From positions 3,224,001-3,288,000 of the forward strand of contig JARKIF010000003.1 in the NCBI GenBank assembly GCA_029378245.1: a stretch of DNA of 64,000 bases, in the 5' to 3' direction. The notes beneath the pieces were generated by a model. The model saw nothing but the letters and a program-made list of their open reading frames with translations, was not told the DNA's origin and searched no databases. Both the position numbers and the translations under genes were made by a program. Shown here in pieces: positions 23,884 to 34,722 of the stretch. Position 1 is the first letter of the stretch. Each line of letters starts with the position of its first letter. The stretch is from Roridomyces roridus (lineage: Eukaryota > Basidiomycota > Agaricomycetes > Agaricales > Mycenaceae).

Positions 23884-24866
23884 GGTGAGAAGACAGTGCC
23901 GTTGATAAAGATCGAATCACATCGAAGTCAAGTGAACTACTTCCGCTCGTGGTGGTATGGAAGCAATGGGTGACTTCCCGTAAGACAGATCTGTCTAAAA
24001 TCAGATACTTTACTTGTTTCGAGCTGCCGGACCTTCCATCAGGACCCCATCGGCTTCGGATCTCGGTTAGACGACATGAAACGCTTGCACACTTGAGTAT
24101 CTGTAGAGGGGGTCCCTACCCCCTCTGCAGACTACTTTCGACGAACACAGACCGAAATGGAACGGCCATCATTCGGCATGTGCATTCCTCCTCCGATGCT
24201 CCTCCTCCCTTCTTGTCTTCTGCCTCTGTAGTGATGAATGCTCTTTCAAAGTTTTCCTCGGTCAGACGATGCCAGCTGATGAATCATGATTCTCTGAGAT
24301 AATTTTCGGCCACTGTCAAACCTGAATCTCCTTAATTTTGTCAGCACAAAATGATTTTTCGGAGGCTCCGCTCTGAGAAATAAGAAAAGGAGCCAATCAA
24401 GAGCCAATACACAATGCTGCGAGCCATGTTGGATGGAGGTGGGACATTGAACAGCGACTCAATGAGGAAATTAGTAGAAACAACTTCTGCCTTACACAAA
24501 CTTTACGGGTAGACCATCCAATACAGATTACTTTTAGAATTCAATACTTGCCATCATTGGCACCGCGGAGTATCTGAAAAACACACATTTGTGTTACGGG
24601 AAGTCACCCAATATGGAAGGTCTAACACTCAAGCTGATGTGATGGACGTCGCTTAACGGTTCTGGCAATTTCCCCCGGCAGCCGCTCGCTTAAGATTTGA
24701 TTCACATCAGTATCCGATGACCCGGCCGATCGTGCCGACCGTCAGGCATTCCCATTGAGCTTCACGCTTCAAGTCCTTGAGTATTTTTTTGTTGGCTTCC
24801 TCGCGCCCACTCATCTACGTTTTCCACTCCAATGTCGCTGCACACCGAAGGGGGAAGGACTTGTCT
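23884..24866. other. Intergenic, upstream of the kinase
   Basis: Only short frames. Contains the promoter of the kinase gene and the flank of the TIR element that follows. Confidence 0.45.
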
Positions 24867-25087
24867 TTACAGCTGAATGAAAAACGTTAGACACAAAAAA
24901 AATTCGTCGATGTGAGGACCCAGTGCGGCCCAAAGATGCTCCAAGCCTTGCCAGGCACTGCCGGTGGCATCCAGCTCCACAATGACGACCCCGAGACATC
25001 GCTCTCCCTCATTCTTCGGCCTGAGGTCCTCGGCCCGAATGTGAACCCGATGTCGATTTGTGTCTAACGTTTTTCATTCAGCTGTAA
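24867..25087. mobile_element. 221-bp element with 31-bp perfect terminal inverted repeats
   Basis: The 31 bases at 24867-24897 (beginning TTACAGCTGAATG) are repeated exactly in inverted form at 25057-25087. If the outer TA is read as a target duplication, the repeats start CAGCTGAATG and the element fits a Tc1/mariner-type MITE; a TTA/TAA duplication is also possible. No coding capacity. Confidence 0.8.
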
Positions 25088-26732
25088 GATTATGGCTCCA
25101 TCACTGATGGTGGTTCCCCATTTGTGCAAGCTCCTTTCGTCTTCCTCCCTCATGTTGCCGCCAGCAATTTCATTTCTCAACAGCTTTTCCATCATTTTGT
25201 CCCAGGAAAGCCGTGTAAGCCCCACTCCGTGTCCGAATCTATGCCACGGTTTAACAGCATGGCAGCCTATTCCAGGGTTGACAGCGCCGGCTTGGGGCGA
25301 CGTATGCGAACCGGGGGCGGTGGCATCTCTTGCTTCCTTGCTCCAATTATTCTCAATTTGGCTCCCTCTGCTTGCTTCACCGACGCGTCCACAGCTTTCG
25401 CGTTACCACAGCCGATAACGCGCAATAAAAGTGGAGCAACTATTGGCCGGATGATGACGCGTCCCACGGCATGGTGCTCATATACACTGGATCCGCAGTG
25501 CCGTGGTCTTAGCAACCCACATTCCCTCCATCCCTTCCCGCTACCCTCAAAATATCTCGATTGCACCGTCTGGTATACTCTTCAAATGTTTTCTCAAATC
25601 TCCTCCAGCCGGCTTCTTGGTACTCGGCGAACTATCCTCCTTCATTCGACCTTCTGACTGAGCTGAACTCATCCGACCGACCTTTGCACACACTCAAGTC
25701 GAAGATCTCAACCCCGACCTACCAATACGGCAATCACGTCGTCGCCCGCCGCACTGAACTTTTGCCGTCCTGAGGTTGTCTTCGCGTCCAGGAATACGGA
25801 GGCACAACGGTGCGTGTGGTATCTTTCTCACTCGTTTGATTCTAGACTTATTTTGCTCGAGTGGACGCGTCGCTGCCCGACCCGCGCCGTGCTCACCGCA
25901 CGCTATGACCCAGTCTCTTGCAAGCCACGCGTTGTAGCGCCCGCGTCCTGTCCGATTCGACCTGCTCTCACCTGCGACTTCCAACGCGTCCTCCCAGGTT
26001 CGCTCTCGAGAGTCAACACAGTGACATTCCTGCATTTCAGCCGGGCTCCTCTCATTCAGCTCTCCGCCACCATCATCCCTCCGTGTTCCCACCTCCAACG
26101 TTAGGTTCCATGGCCAGGTCAACGTCCGACGTCGTGTCGGCGGAGAGAGTTTGAAGGATGATCAATGATGCGTGCAGGATGGGTGGTGGAATGCAGGCCG
26201 ACGTGACTCAGGTGAGTGATTCATCTCCCCGTTTTGGCCCTGCTGAGGTTGCTTCAAGAATCAGAGCTTCCGACCGGTCAGGCGATGTGGTGGGGTGCGA
26301 CTGCGTGCAGAGACCTATACAATCCAACTCCTGGGTGTTCTCGACACAGGCAATGTATTTCGTTGTAAATTTGAAGTGAGCCCTCCGTACAACAAGAAAT
26401 ATGATATGAGGTCGATGCTGCCGGAGCGAAGCGAAGGCACGTCTTGTACTCGGATACTCCCATGGACTGCATGTTTTTCAATGCGTGCCGGTCACAAGCC
26501 GCAATTTCAGTGTAAGGGTTGAACCTTCGGCACGGTTTGATCCGTTGATGGCCGGCCGGAGGCGACGCGTTCAGAGTTACACGTACAAGCCGCTTCCGCG
26601 GCTTATCCGCAGCTTGCCGAGATGACGTGTATCATCGGCCCGAGCAGACGCGTAGTTGTTCCTTGTTAGATCTTGTTTCGGTTACATTAGTGTACAGCAT
26701 TTAGTATATAATCTAGAGTAGTTTTCGTAGAG
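25088..26732. other. Gene-poor stretch between two TIR elements
   Basis: Open frames here lack any domain, and none is supported by splice structure or codon pattern. Possibly older repeat debris. Confidence 0.45.
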
Positions 26733-26740
26733 TAGACAAG

Positions 26741-27403
26741 TAGGGCTGGGCACCGTACCGTAACGGACACGGCCGTAGAAATTACGGCCGTTTTAGCACA
26801 CGGCCGCGACATTCCGGCCCGTAAAATGGCAGCAGATATTGCCGACGGTACGGCACGGTGCCGGATACGGCCGTATTTCCGTAATACGGCCGTAAATTGA
26901 TGGTCAGTGGGTTCTATGATTTCTCGCGTGAATATGCATAAGGGGCGCCAGATTCATTAGTGCCTACAGACTGATTGGGTCTGTGCACTCATAACCACCC
27001 TCCATCGTGCAAAACATGGGGTGGAACCATCTGCCGCCGTCGAGTTTGATAGTTGATGGTACGTTGATGCGCTGATGGCGGCTGCCGTAAACATCAACGA
27101 TGCCCGCCCCAGCCCACGCAAGCCCGCCCACCTAAAGGGGAAGCCATTTCTCCACTTGCCCACCCTGTTTACATCACCGGGTGAGAGAATTCCGACACGA
27201 ATCTACCGCGCTAACAGTGTTCAAGAGAGATTGCCGAGGATTCCCGTATTACGGCCGTAACGGCCGTATTTATACGGGAAATACGGCACACAGCCGTGTT
27301 GAGCACGGGCCGTATGAACATCGCTACCAGAGGCCCCGGCACGGCACCGTGTCCGTATTACGGAGCCGTATTCCGTGTGATACGTTTACGGTGCCCAGCC
27401 CTA
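26741..27403. mobile_element. hAT-like non-autonomous element (663 bp)
   Basis: Terminal inverted repeats start TAGGGCTGGGCACCGTA and match exactly at the far end. The flanks carry the identical 8-bp duplication TAGACAAG (26733-26740 and 27404-27411). The TIR and 8-bp duplication are classic for hAT. The ends are packed with the palindrome ACGGCCGT and relatives (CGGCCGTA), like subterminal transposase-binding repeats. No transposase frame. Confidence 0.92.
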
Positions 27404-27411
27404 TAGACAAG

Positions 27412-27945
27412 TTTCTCGAATCCAACAACTCATCCACTCACCTGTGCAACACTACTTGGTTTCTTGACGACTTCTTGCGGGGTCTTACACCACCAGGACC
27501 TCACATTCAGATCATGATTGAACAATGCTTTGTGAAATTGTGATGGCAAGTGTGATCCGGTCTGTGATGTTGAGGGCTTCAGGACAGATGGCAGCCAACC
27601 CAACGTTCTTTTCGGCACGGAGGCCAACCTCGCGGGTGCGCTCAACCGGGCGAAACTCGGTGGGCATTTAAATTTTCATCGACGCAGTTGTAATTGTTGT
27701 TTGTGATCCGAATGGCGCCAGTTGCTGCCCCCCGGCTCGCCGGGGACAGCCTCCGGGACGACGGAACCACCCGCGTTTCGGCGCTTACTCCCTGGCGGCA
27801 TCCGTCTCTGTTGAAACCGACAAGCAGGGCCGCAGACCGCGCTATGTAAAGCATCAATATTAATGGGTGAGATCCGAGTGTGTTTCGGACCTAACCTGCC
27901 CGTCCAACAGCGTCCGTCTCCGTCTCCAGACCAAACCTGCACGCC
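27412..27945. other. Upstream region of the alcohol dehydrogenase gene
   Basis: No coding frame of note. It ends in the TATA box of the ADH gene, with the hAT-like element immediately upstream. Confidence 0.45.
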
Positions 27946-27952
27946 TATAAAA
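27946..27952 (+). promoter_or_regulatory. TATA box of the alcohol dehydrogenase gene
   Basis: TATAAAA about 85 nt before the ATG at 28037, followed by an A/C-rich leader (CACCACCACCAACC). Confidence 0.65.
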
Positions 27953-28036
27953 GAGAATGGATATCCCACCTCCAACAGAACGAAACCTCTCGCTTCTACC
28001 TACTCAATACACCACCACCACCAACCCTTCTCACAA

Positions 28037-29555
28037 ATGGCTCCCCTGACTGACCTCCTTCCCGCAGCCACTATTCCCAAGACAATGCTGGCCGCACGCA
28101 TCGTGCCCGGAAACGACCGCCTCGTCCTTGACAAGGCGTATCCAATCCGTGACCTCAAGGATAACGAAGTGTTGCTCAAGATGGCTGCTGCAGGCGTCTG
28201 TCATAGCGACGCAACGCTGCTCACTGGAGTCACCCTCGACACCCGCTCGTATGTGATGGGCCACGAGGCGTCCGGAGTCGTCGTCAAGTAAGTTTACTTG
28301 CGCGTTCTTTGTTGTCAACTCACTCAGACTCAAACATCCGTAGATTGGGTTCCAACGTCGACAACAAGGACATCCACATCGGAAAGTTGTATTCCGTGCT
28401 AGCAGGGGACAGCGGCACACATGGACTCAAAGGTATTCCGGTCGTGTTCAACAGCTTGGGTGTCGGGAACGACGGTGCCTACGCCGAATACTTTATCGCG
28501 AGATTTGACCTGCTCGTTCCTGTCGTGAGTGTTCCGCAGTGTTACCTCTGCATTGTACATAATTAGTTGAACATGGTTAGCCGGCCGGTGTCGCGTGCTC
28601 TGGCAGCCATTGCGTCCGATGCTGGGGTAACGGCTTATCACGCTATTCAACATGCAGCTCAGGTGCGCGCGCCGCTCATCCCGAGCTCCGGCTGGACTTT
28701 AAATCCGTGCATACAGGTCAAGAAGGGTGACAAGGTCCTCATCTTTGGGATCGGAGGTCTCGGCCACCTGGCCGTCCAATACGCAAAGCATTTCGGTGCA
28801 ACTGGCAAGTTTCTTCTCGATTCAATTTCTGGTCATTCATTCTATTGACTATCCTTGCAAATCAGTCTATGTCTGTGACTTCAAAGCTGCCGCCCGCAAC
28901 CTTGCGCTCGAACTAGGCGCCACGGAGGCGTTTGATTGGATCCAACTCAACACGAAACTCACGGCGGGATTCACTGTGGATACCACGATTGACTTTATCG
29001 CGAGCAACCAATGTCAGTTTTGCGGATTTCATATGCTCTTGTCTGTCCGTTCACGATCAATTACCCGTTCACAGCGTTCACCGCTGCCATGGGAGCTCTC
29101 CGGCCCAACGATGTCAATTTTCCGAGCAGTCCGACACTCGTTCTCGTGCGTCTAAATATCCCTTGAATCCTCTCAAGTACATACACAGTCTAACTCTGCT
29201 CCCTCCCCAAGGTCGGTGCAAACCCCGAGAATCTAGTATTCAACAGCCTCGACATCGTCTCATCGGGTGTACAAAGTAAGTAATTTCATCCTGTTGCATT
29301 TCTACGACTGATTTGATTCGTTCTAGTTCATGGCAATACCTACGGCCCACGCAGTGCACTCGTTGCGGTTTTGGATCTCTTCGCCAAGGTTTGCATTCCT
29401 CAGATGTAATATAACGCGGCGGGACTGATAGCATCACACAGGGCATTGTTCGCGGCCATGTGCACGAGGAGCCGCTCGAGAACGTCAACAAGGTCATTGA
29501 CGAGCCGAGGTCATCTGAGATCCTCGGGCGTAAGGTCGTGGTCGCACACGAGTGA
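28037..29555 (+). pseudogene. Alcohol dehydrogenase (medium-chain, GroES-like) with one frame break
   Basis: Nine exons give 352 residues if one base is skipped in exon 3. Zinc-site and substrate-domain motifs are present: GVCHSDATLL, GHEASGVV, the Rossmann motif GIGGLGHLAVQYAK and VYVCDFKAAARNLALELGA. Exon 3 (28581-28662) has 82 nt where 81 would keep the frame. It reads PAGV in one frame and SRALAAIASDAG one base later, so the break is near 28589-28593. All other exons are in phase. The intron after exon 4 has a GC donor (GCAAGT at 28805). Without the shift the enzyme would reversibly oxidise an alcohol with NAD(P). Either the gene is recently broken or the assembly has an indel. Confidence 0.85.
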
Positions 29556-29742
29556 TGTAGCAGATGGGCATGCCGCATGCGAACGTCTTTAAAGCATACA
29601 GTATCGGTCGTGGAGGCAAATAGTACAGATACATTATACATACGACCCAGCCCGGGAATTACAACGCGATAAATAAAATGGCCAGCCACGGCGCGCGTAA
29701 ATTTAAATTTAATATTTCGCCATTCCCTCCATCCTACCCTCC

Positions 29743-31282
29743 CTAACCCTTCCCCCAAAACCTCTCAAAAATCCCATCCACATCAACCTTCTTCTTCACA
29801 TGCAGACAAACGCAAACAGACCGCCGACACACACAGATCTGCACATTCCTCGCCTTTTCCTCCTTCTCCCTCTCCCCTCCCTCCGCGGCAGGCCCGAGAA
29901 GCCGCCAAGAGTAATAATGCTGCGCGTGGCTGAACCACACCGTCTCCAACACGGGGTGATGTTGGAGGAGTCGTCTGCGGGCGGGGGCGTAGTCGAATTT
30001 GGGGTATTGGACGGAGAAGCGCGGGACGTCGCGCAGGGTGACTGCGAGGCGCTTGAGAGTCGAGGAGATGGCGATGTTGGGGAGGTGGTTGACGAGTTGT
30101 GTGAGGTACTGCGTGAATATGTTAGCTCGATCATCGAGGGGAGAAAAGAAAAGAAAGACAGAGAGGACGTACGTCGGAGTTGTACCGCGAGTCGGTGATG
30201 GTGATGCGTAGTTCTGTGAGGTGGGGGAAGAAGGATATCACCTCGACGACGTGGCTGAGGTCGTAGAATGATAGGATGAGCGACAGCGAGGTGACGTTCG
30301 GGGGTGCGGAGAGCTGCAGCAGACGCTCCCGGAAAATTTCCACATTGCCCTCGGCCGTGAGGCGGACGAGGTTGGGGCACTTCAAGAACAAGCGCATCGT
30401 AGAGATGGGCCCGCTGTACGCCTTGAGCCTCGGCATGAACGGAGTGGGGATCGTGATGTCGCGGTCGAAGGGTAAGGTGCCGGGACCACGCAGGTCAAGG
30501 TCCTCCACGCGCGTTGATAGGAGGAAGTCGATGAAGGACTGGTCGATGGTGGATGCGTCCATACGAATACGGAGTTTCCGGAGTTTGGAAAAGGTCGCAA
30601 TGGGCTGCATGCGCTCGATGGCGACCTCGCGGTTCCACGGCAGCTTGAGGCTCTCGATGCACTCGGGACGGAGGAGGGAGAGCCAGCTCTCGAACCCGCC
30701 GACGAGCTCGGTAGAAAAGTCGAGCCGCGAGTCGATGGAGAGATGGGTGACGCTGAGCGAGTACGGGTGAGACTCGTCGGCGCTCCACGCGGCCGTGCAA
30801 GACACGAGTCTGAGCTTCTTCAAGTTGGGGAGCGCACACACGCCTTCCACCCCTTCGGGTGTGAAATGCAAAAGACGAGCCTCGAGGGTCACCATATTGG
30901 TGAAAGACCCCAAGCGCTTGTAAAAGGGGTCGAGGAGGGTGAGGGGCTCCGCGGTGGGGAAGATGGCGGCGTCGGTCTTGGCGTCATCGGCCGTGGGCCA
31001 CGGCTCGACGTGGCACGAGCGGACGAGTGGTGCGATCTTGTCCGATGTCCAGAAGGCGAGTCGCTCCAGCGAGTCCGAGACCTTTTCGTCCAGCGGGAGG
31101 CGGATAGAGCTCGTAGGTCTCGCTCGATAGTAGGGGCGGAAGAGGAAATGGCTGTGCAGGAATGGAGCGCAGACGGGGCGAAAGAAGCGGTGGGTGTTGT
31201 ACACGGCTCGCATGGTAGATGCTGGAAGGCCGTCAAGGATCTTGAGCCATAGCTCGACGGGAATCTCAGTCGCAGCGCCCAT
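29743..31282 (-). CDS. F-box-like protein with leucine-rich body
   Basis: Two exons (31282-30173 and 30108-29743) encode 491 residues. The N-terminus has an F-box-like start (IPVELWLKILDGLPASTMRA). The middle has irregular Leu-rich repeats (LPNLKKLRLVSC; KLRKLRIRMDAS; HLTELRITIT), and the C-terminus is basic with several Cys (VQICVCRRSVCVCLHV). Likely a substrate adaptor of an SCF ubiquitin ligase, by analogy only. Convergent with the ADH gene to its left and divergent from the MYND gene to its right. Confidence 0.8.
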
Positions 31283-31480
31283 GGAGGAGAGAGAGAGGAG
31301 GGCGTCTATCAGTTGATCGATTTCCGCGGATATTTTGAATTGCAGGGAATGTTCTGGAAAATTCTGCCCTTATCTCCGTCACCGGTGGGGCGCACCGCCG
31401 GGCGTTGGTGACAGTGGTACGGGGACGAGAGAGGAATCCGGACATCAGCTCGGCAAGACTCTTGATCACCGACCACGACC

Positions 31481-33400
31481 ATGTCCCAAGAGTCGATTAC
31501 GCGTCTCCCGCCCTTGCCAGCCAGTATGGGGCTTGCCTGCTACAAGTGCTACAAGGAAGAGGGCGTAAAGGTTTCCAAGTGCACCGGATGTCGCAGGGTC
31601 GCCTATTGCAGTCCAGGTGCGTCGTACACCATTTCACGCCATCTCTTCTGACTGGCGTAGAATGCCAGAAGGTTGAGAGAGTCCCCTGCCGAGAGGTCCG
31701 CTCGTACCCTTACCCTCTCTGCAGCTGGACTGGAAGCAGCACAAACTCATGTGCAAGGCCTTGAGCAGCGTCGAAAAAGAGCCACTCGCAGCATCAGCTT
31801 TGCTTTTCGCGCTCCCGGACGAAGCCACTTCGGACTTGAATGTCCTGCACAAAATCACCGAGGCTCACGGCTCCACTGTGCTCAGTTTCTGTGTGCGCTC
31901 CCTCGGACGGTACTTATAAATCGCACACCACTTGCTCTCCTGCTGATTGATTCTCAGACGAGAGACCATCCCTGAACGCAATCTCATCGGATGGGAGCCC
32001 CGCTGCATGGGCTGGTACGTTCCTCGTCTCTCCCCTCCCTCTCCTCATGATCATTGTCACAGCACGCGCACGGACCAACTCATCCGAATGGAAGCCGCCA
32101 AAAAGGGGACACAATCCACATCGACATCCGAAGATGTCCCCGGCCCGCATCTCACGCCCTGCCCGCGCTGCGACCTCAGCTTCTGCTGCTCCCCCGCCCA
32201 CTGGGAACTCGCACAATCCCTCCATCACTCACCCTGCCCAGACGGCCATGACGGACTCACGCACTGCGACATGAACCGCGAGATCAGAGCAGATATCAAG
32301 TTCGAGCAAGTCATGGCGTCGGCCGAGTCGGGCGCACCCGGGGGTGAATTCCTATGGATGCCTGAGCGTATCAAGAAGGAGTGGATGTCGTTGGCAGAGG
32401 GGCAAGACTTCTTGGGAGGCTGAGATTGCCGAGGATCTGAGGAGTGCGGTTGGAGTGCCCAAGGAGCGGCCTATGGGTCCCTGGGTTCGTGCGGCGTCGG
32501 AGAGTCTGACGATGCCCATGACGATCTTGTATGCGCTCGAGCAGTTGAATGAGGGCGATGCGTGGACCAAGAAGCATACGCTCACTGTACATGTAGGCCA
32601 TTCGTTCACTCCTCGTGTTGGGGCTTTCTCACTCGCCCATGTAGGTCCTCGGCGCGGATACCAAGGAGATCAAGGGCGGGGTCGTTTTCGAGGAGATTCT
32701 CCATCGCTTGCCTCAAGTCAAGACTATCAAAGTACGTGTCAGCCCTGCTTTCCGTCGGACACGATTTAATGACTTGCACAGATTGTGTTATGCGGTCCCG
32801 AGATGCCTGGGAACAGTCGGGTGCCCAGGATCGTCCAGATGGAAACCTGCGCGTGCGTCATTCCTCCACCTTCAGCTGCGCCCGCGTCGAAAATTTGACC
32901 TCTCCGCACAGAGACTGTACCGCCCAAGGCCGAAAACGCGTACAGGAGCTTGTTTCCGAGTTCGTGCCCGCTCCCCCCTTTTTTCTCCTCCAATCAACTA
33001 ACAACTGACAGCACATACCACGGCTACATCCAAGCCCAAGGCACGAAATTCGAAGCCCCCGATCTCGCTATCGCCTTCAACTCTGGGGCGTCGCAAGAAT
33101 CCACGGACGCGTGGCGTCCGACGTTCAAGGTGCTTGTGGAGCGTAAGATTCCTTCGGCGTTTACTGTATGTGGTCTGCTTCCTCCTGCTTCCATTCTTAA
33201 TATGCACGCAAACGCAACAGGCATTCAACCGCGAAGAAGCCGAACCCGAAGCAGCCCTCCTCGAACAAGCCGGTGCGACGCTCCACCCCGGTCTTGGGCC
33301 CTCCAAAAATCCGTGGGGGTGTATCAAGGTTGTACCCGAGCCGAATCGGGTTTATGGGTTTTATGCGCGGAATGGGTGGTTGGCGGGTGGGTTTCGGTAG
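31481..33400 (+). CDS. MYND zinc-finger protein with MSS51-type C-terminal domain
   Basis: Ten exons give 497 residues if one G is removed from a run of four (32399-32402); the exon lengths then sum exactly to 498 codons. The MYND finger starts at Cys20 (CYKCYKEEGVKVSKCTGC ... YCS ... CQK ... WKQHKLMC). The C-terminal half matches the domain found after MYND in MSS51-like proteins (IVLCGPEMPG; TYHGYIQ; DLAIAFNSG; WRPTFKVL; NPWGCIKVVPEPN). Exon 2 (31661-31671) is an 11-nt microexon coding one Cys of the finger. The extra G is either a real frameshift or a homopolymer error; both halves are well conserved, which favours error or very recent loss. Confidence 0.85.
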
Positions 33401-33478
33401 AAATTAGAATTGGTCTGTATGTACAGCGTACTCGATGTGGATTATGATACTTAGAGTGTCCATGTTGAGAATATGTAG

Positions 33479-33656
33479 TGCGAATTGTAATTTCCGGCTG
33501 GACGAGGAGGTGACGGAGGAACGAAGGATATCCCTCCCTCATATATTCAAGTCCTAAACTGGTTTGAAGTGGTGTGCAAGAATCCCAAGCTTTCCAAGTG
33601 GCGAGCGTTCAAAGCTAACTAAGACGGATCCCTCGTTCGAATCGAGGTTCAGCTAT
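33479..33656 (+). repeat. SINE-like repeat, copy 1 (tRNA-derived)
   Basis: Begins with a shared block (GAATTGTAATTTCCGGCTGG) and ends in a tRNA-like unit with an A-box-like AGTGGCGAGCG and a perfect T-arm: CCTCG, loop TTCGAAT, CGAGG, followed by TTCAGCT. Paired with copy 2 through a linker containing TGGGTGTCTGCCATG. Confidence 0.75.
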
Positions 33657-33740
33657 AGGTCGAGAAGTCTAGAGAAGTGCAAATTTTTCTCCGATACACA
33701 CGGTAATGCTGGGTGTCTGCCATGATTACTTTCCAACATA

Positions 33741-33914
33741 TAGGTCGTAATTTCCAGTTGAACAGAGGCAGTTGATCGTGGACGGACGGAACATCCCTCA
33801 GATACATTTATGTAAAGTGGTGCAAGAATCTGAACCTTGGAAGGGGCGAGGTTTCAAACGCACATATGTGAAGTAAATAATCCGGATCCTTCGTTCGAAT
33901 CGAGGTTCAGCTAT
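33741..33914 (+). repeat. SINE-like repeat, copy 2
   Basis: Same layout as copy 1 (TCGTAATTTCCAGTTGAACA at the start; T-arm CTTCG-TTCGAAT-CGAGG at the end). Copies 1 and 2 form a dimer with the same order and linker as the dimer at 43.96-44.43 kb. Confidence 0.75.
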
Positions 33915-34722
33915 CTGTCGTACTGATAGCCGCTTTTTGCAGATGTGTGCTTGCTGTTCTACCCTTATTCAGAGCATTCAATACAATTTTGTTTGACCCG
34001 CCAATCTGTTCTCCTGTTGGCTGGTATCCTGGTCGTCTTTCTCCTCCGGAACGTTCGTTACGATGTGGGAGGCCAGTGCGTGCTTCGATTGGTTGCCCGG
34101 GGGTGCGATAAATAGGCGCGTTTAACTCCTTTTCGTTCGTCCCCCGGCCGCCCGAACAGGTAAGTTTGCTAGTAAACCTTGACAAGATTGACACGCAGTT
34201 CACCGCCAGGCTGATAGTTGCATCGGCGACATTATTATGAGACTGCTCTCTCTTACGTCAACTCTGCCTCGTTTTCGGTGCTGTGTCAGTGTATCTCTTC
34301 GCTTCCTCTCATCGCCTCGCTGAGAGCCTCCTCTAGGGCATGCTTTTCCGGAACGTCATCCGACCGCAAGGCTGTCTCTCACTTCGATCACCACGCGCAA
34401 ACCATGTGTCTACCCTGGAATCCACAGAGACGGCGTAGGATTTCCTTTGGGGCCACATGCATTTGTCATCGAGAACTTGAACTGAGGTCAAGGATTTGCC
34501 GACAAGACCGTGGCCCGCCGCCCATGACCCTCTCCCCACCCAGTGGCACCTTGATGGCATTGCTGTATTCCTGTGTGACTGGAAGCTCTCCCCCACGTCA
34601 ACGCGTCAACACTGCCCAGTGCCTCGTGCTGTATGTATTTTTAGCCTCCTCAAGGCCTCACTTCTCCCTCGCCTCGCTTCTGCTCTTGTCTCCTCTGAAT
34701 CTGCCGCTCCCCGCGTTCGCCC
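33915..34722. other. Region upstream of the NACHT gene
   Basis: About 0.8 kb with short unsupported frames; should hold the NACHT promoter. Confidence 0.4.

Noticed and set aside
25124..25657. Plus-strand frame of 177 codons between two transposons
   Set aside because: No domain, no good start context, composition like surrounding non-coding DNA.
30743..31252. Plus-strand frame of 169 codons opposite the F-box-like gene
   Set aside because: Shadow of the minus-strand exon, which has the recognisable motifs.
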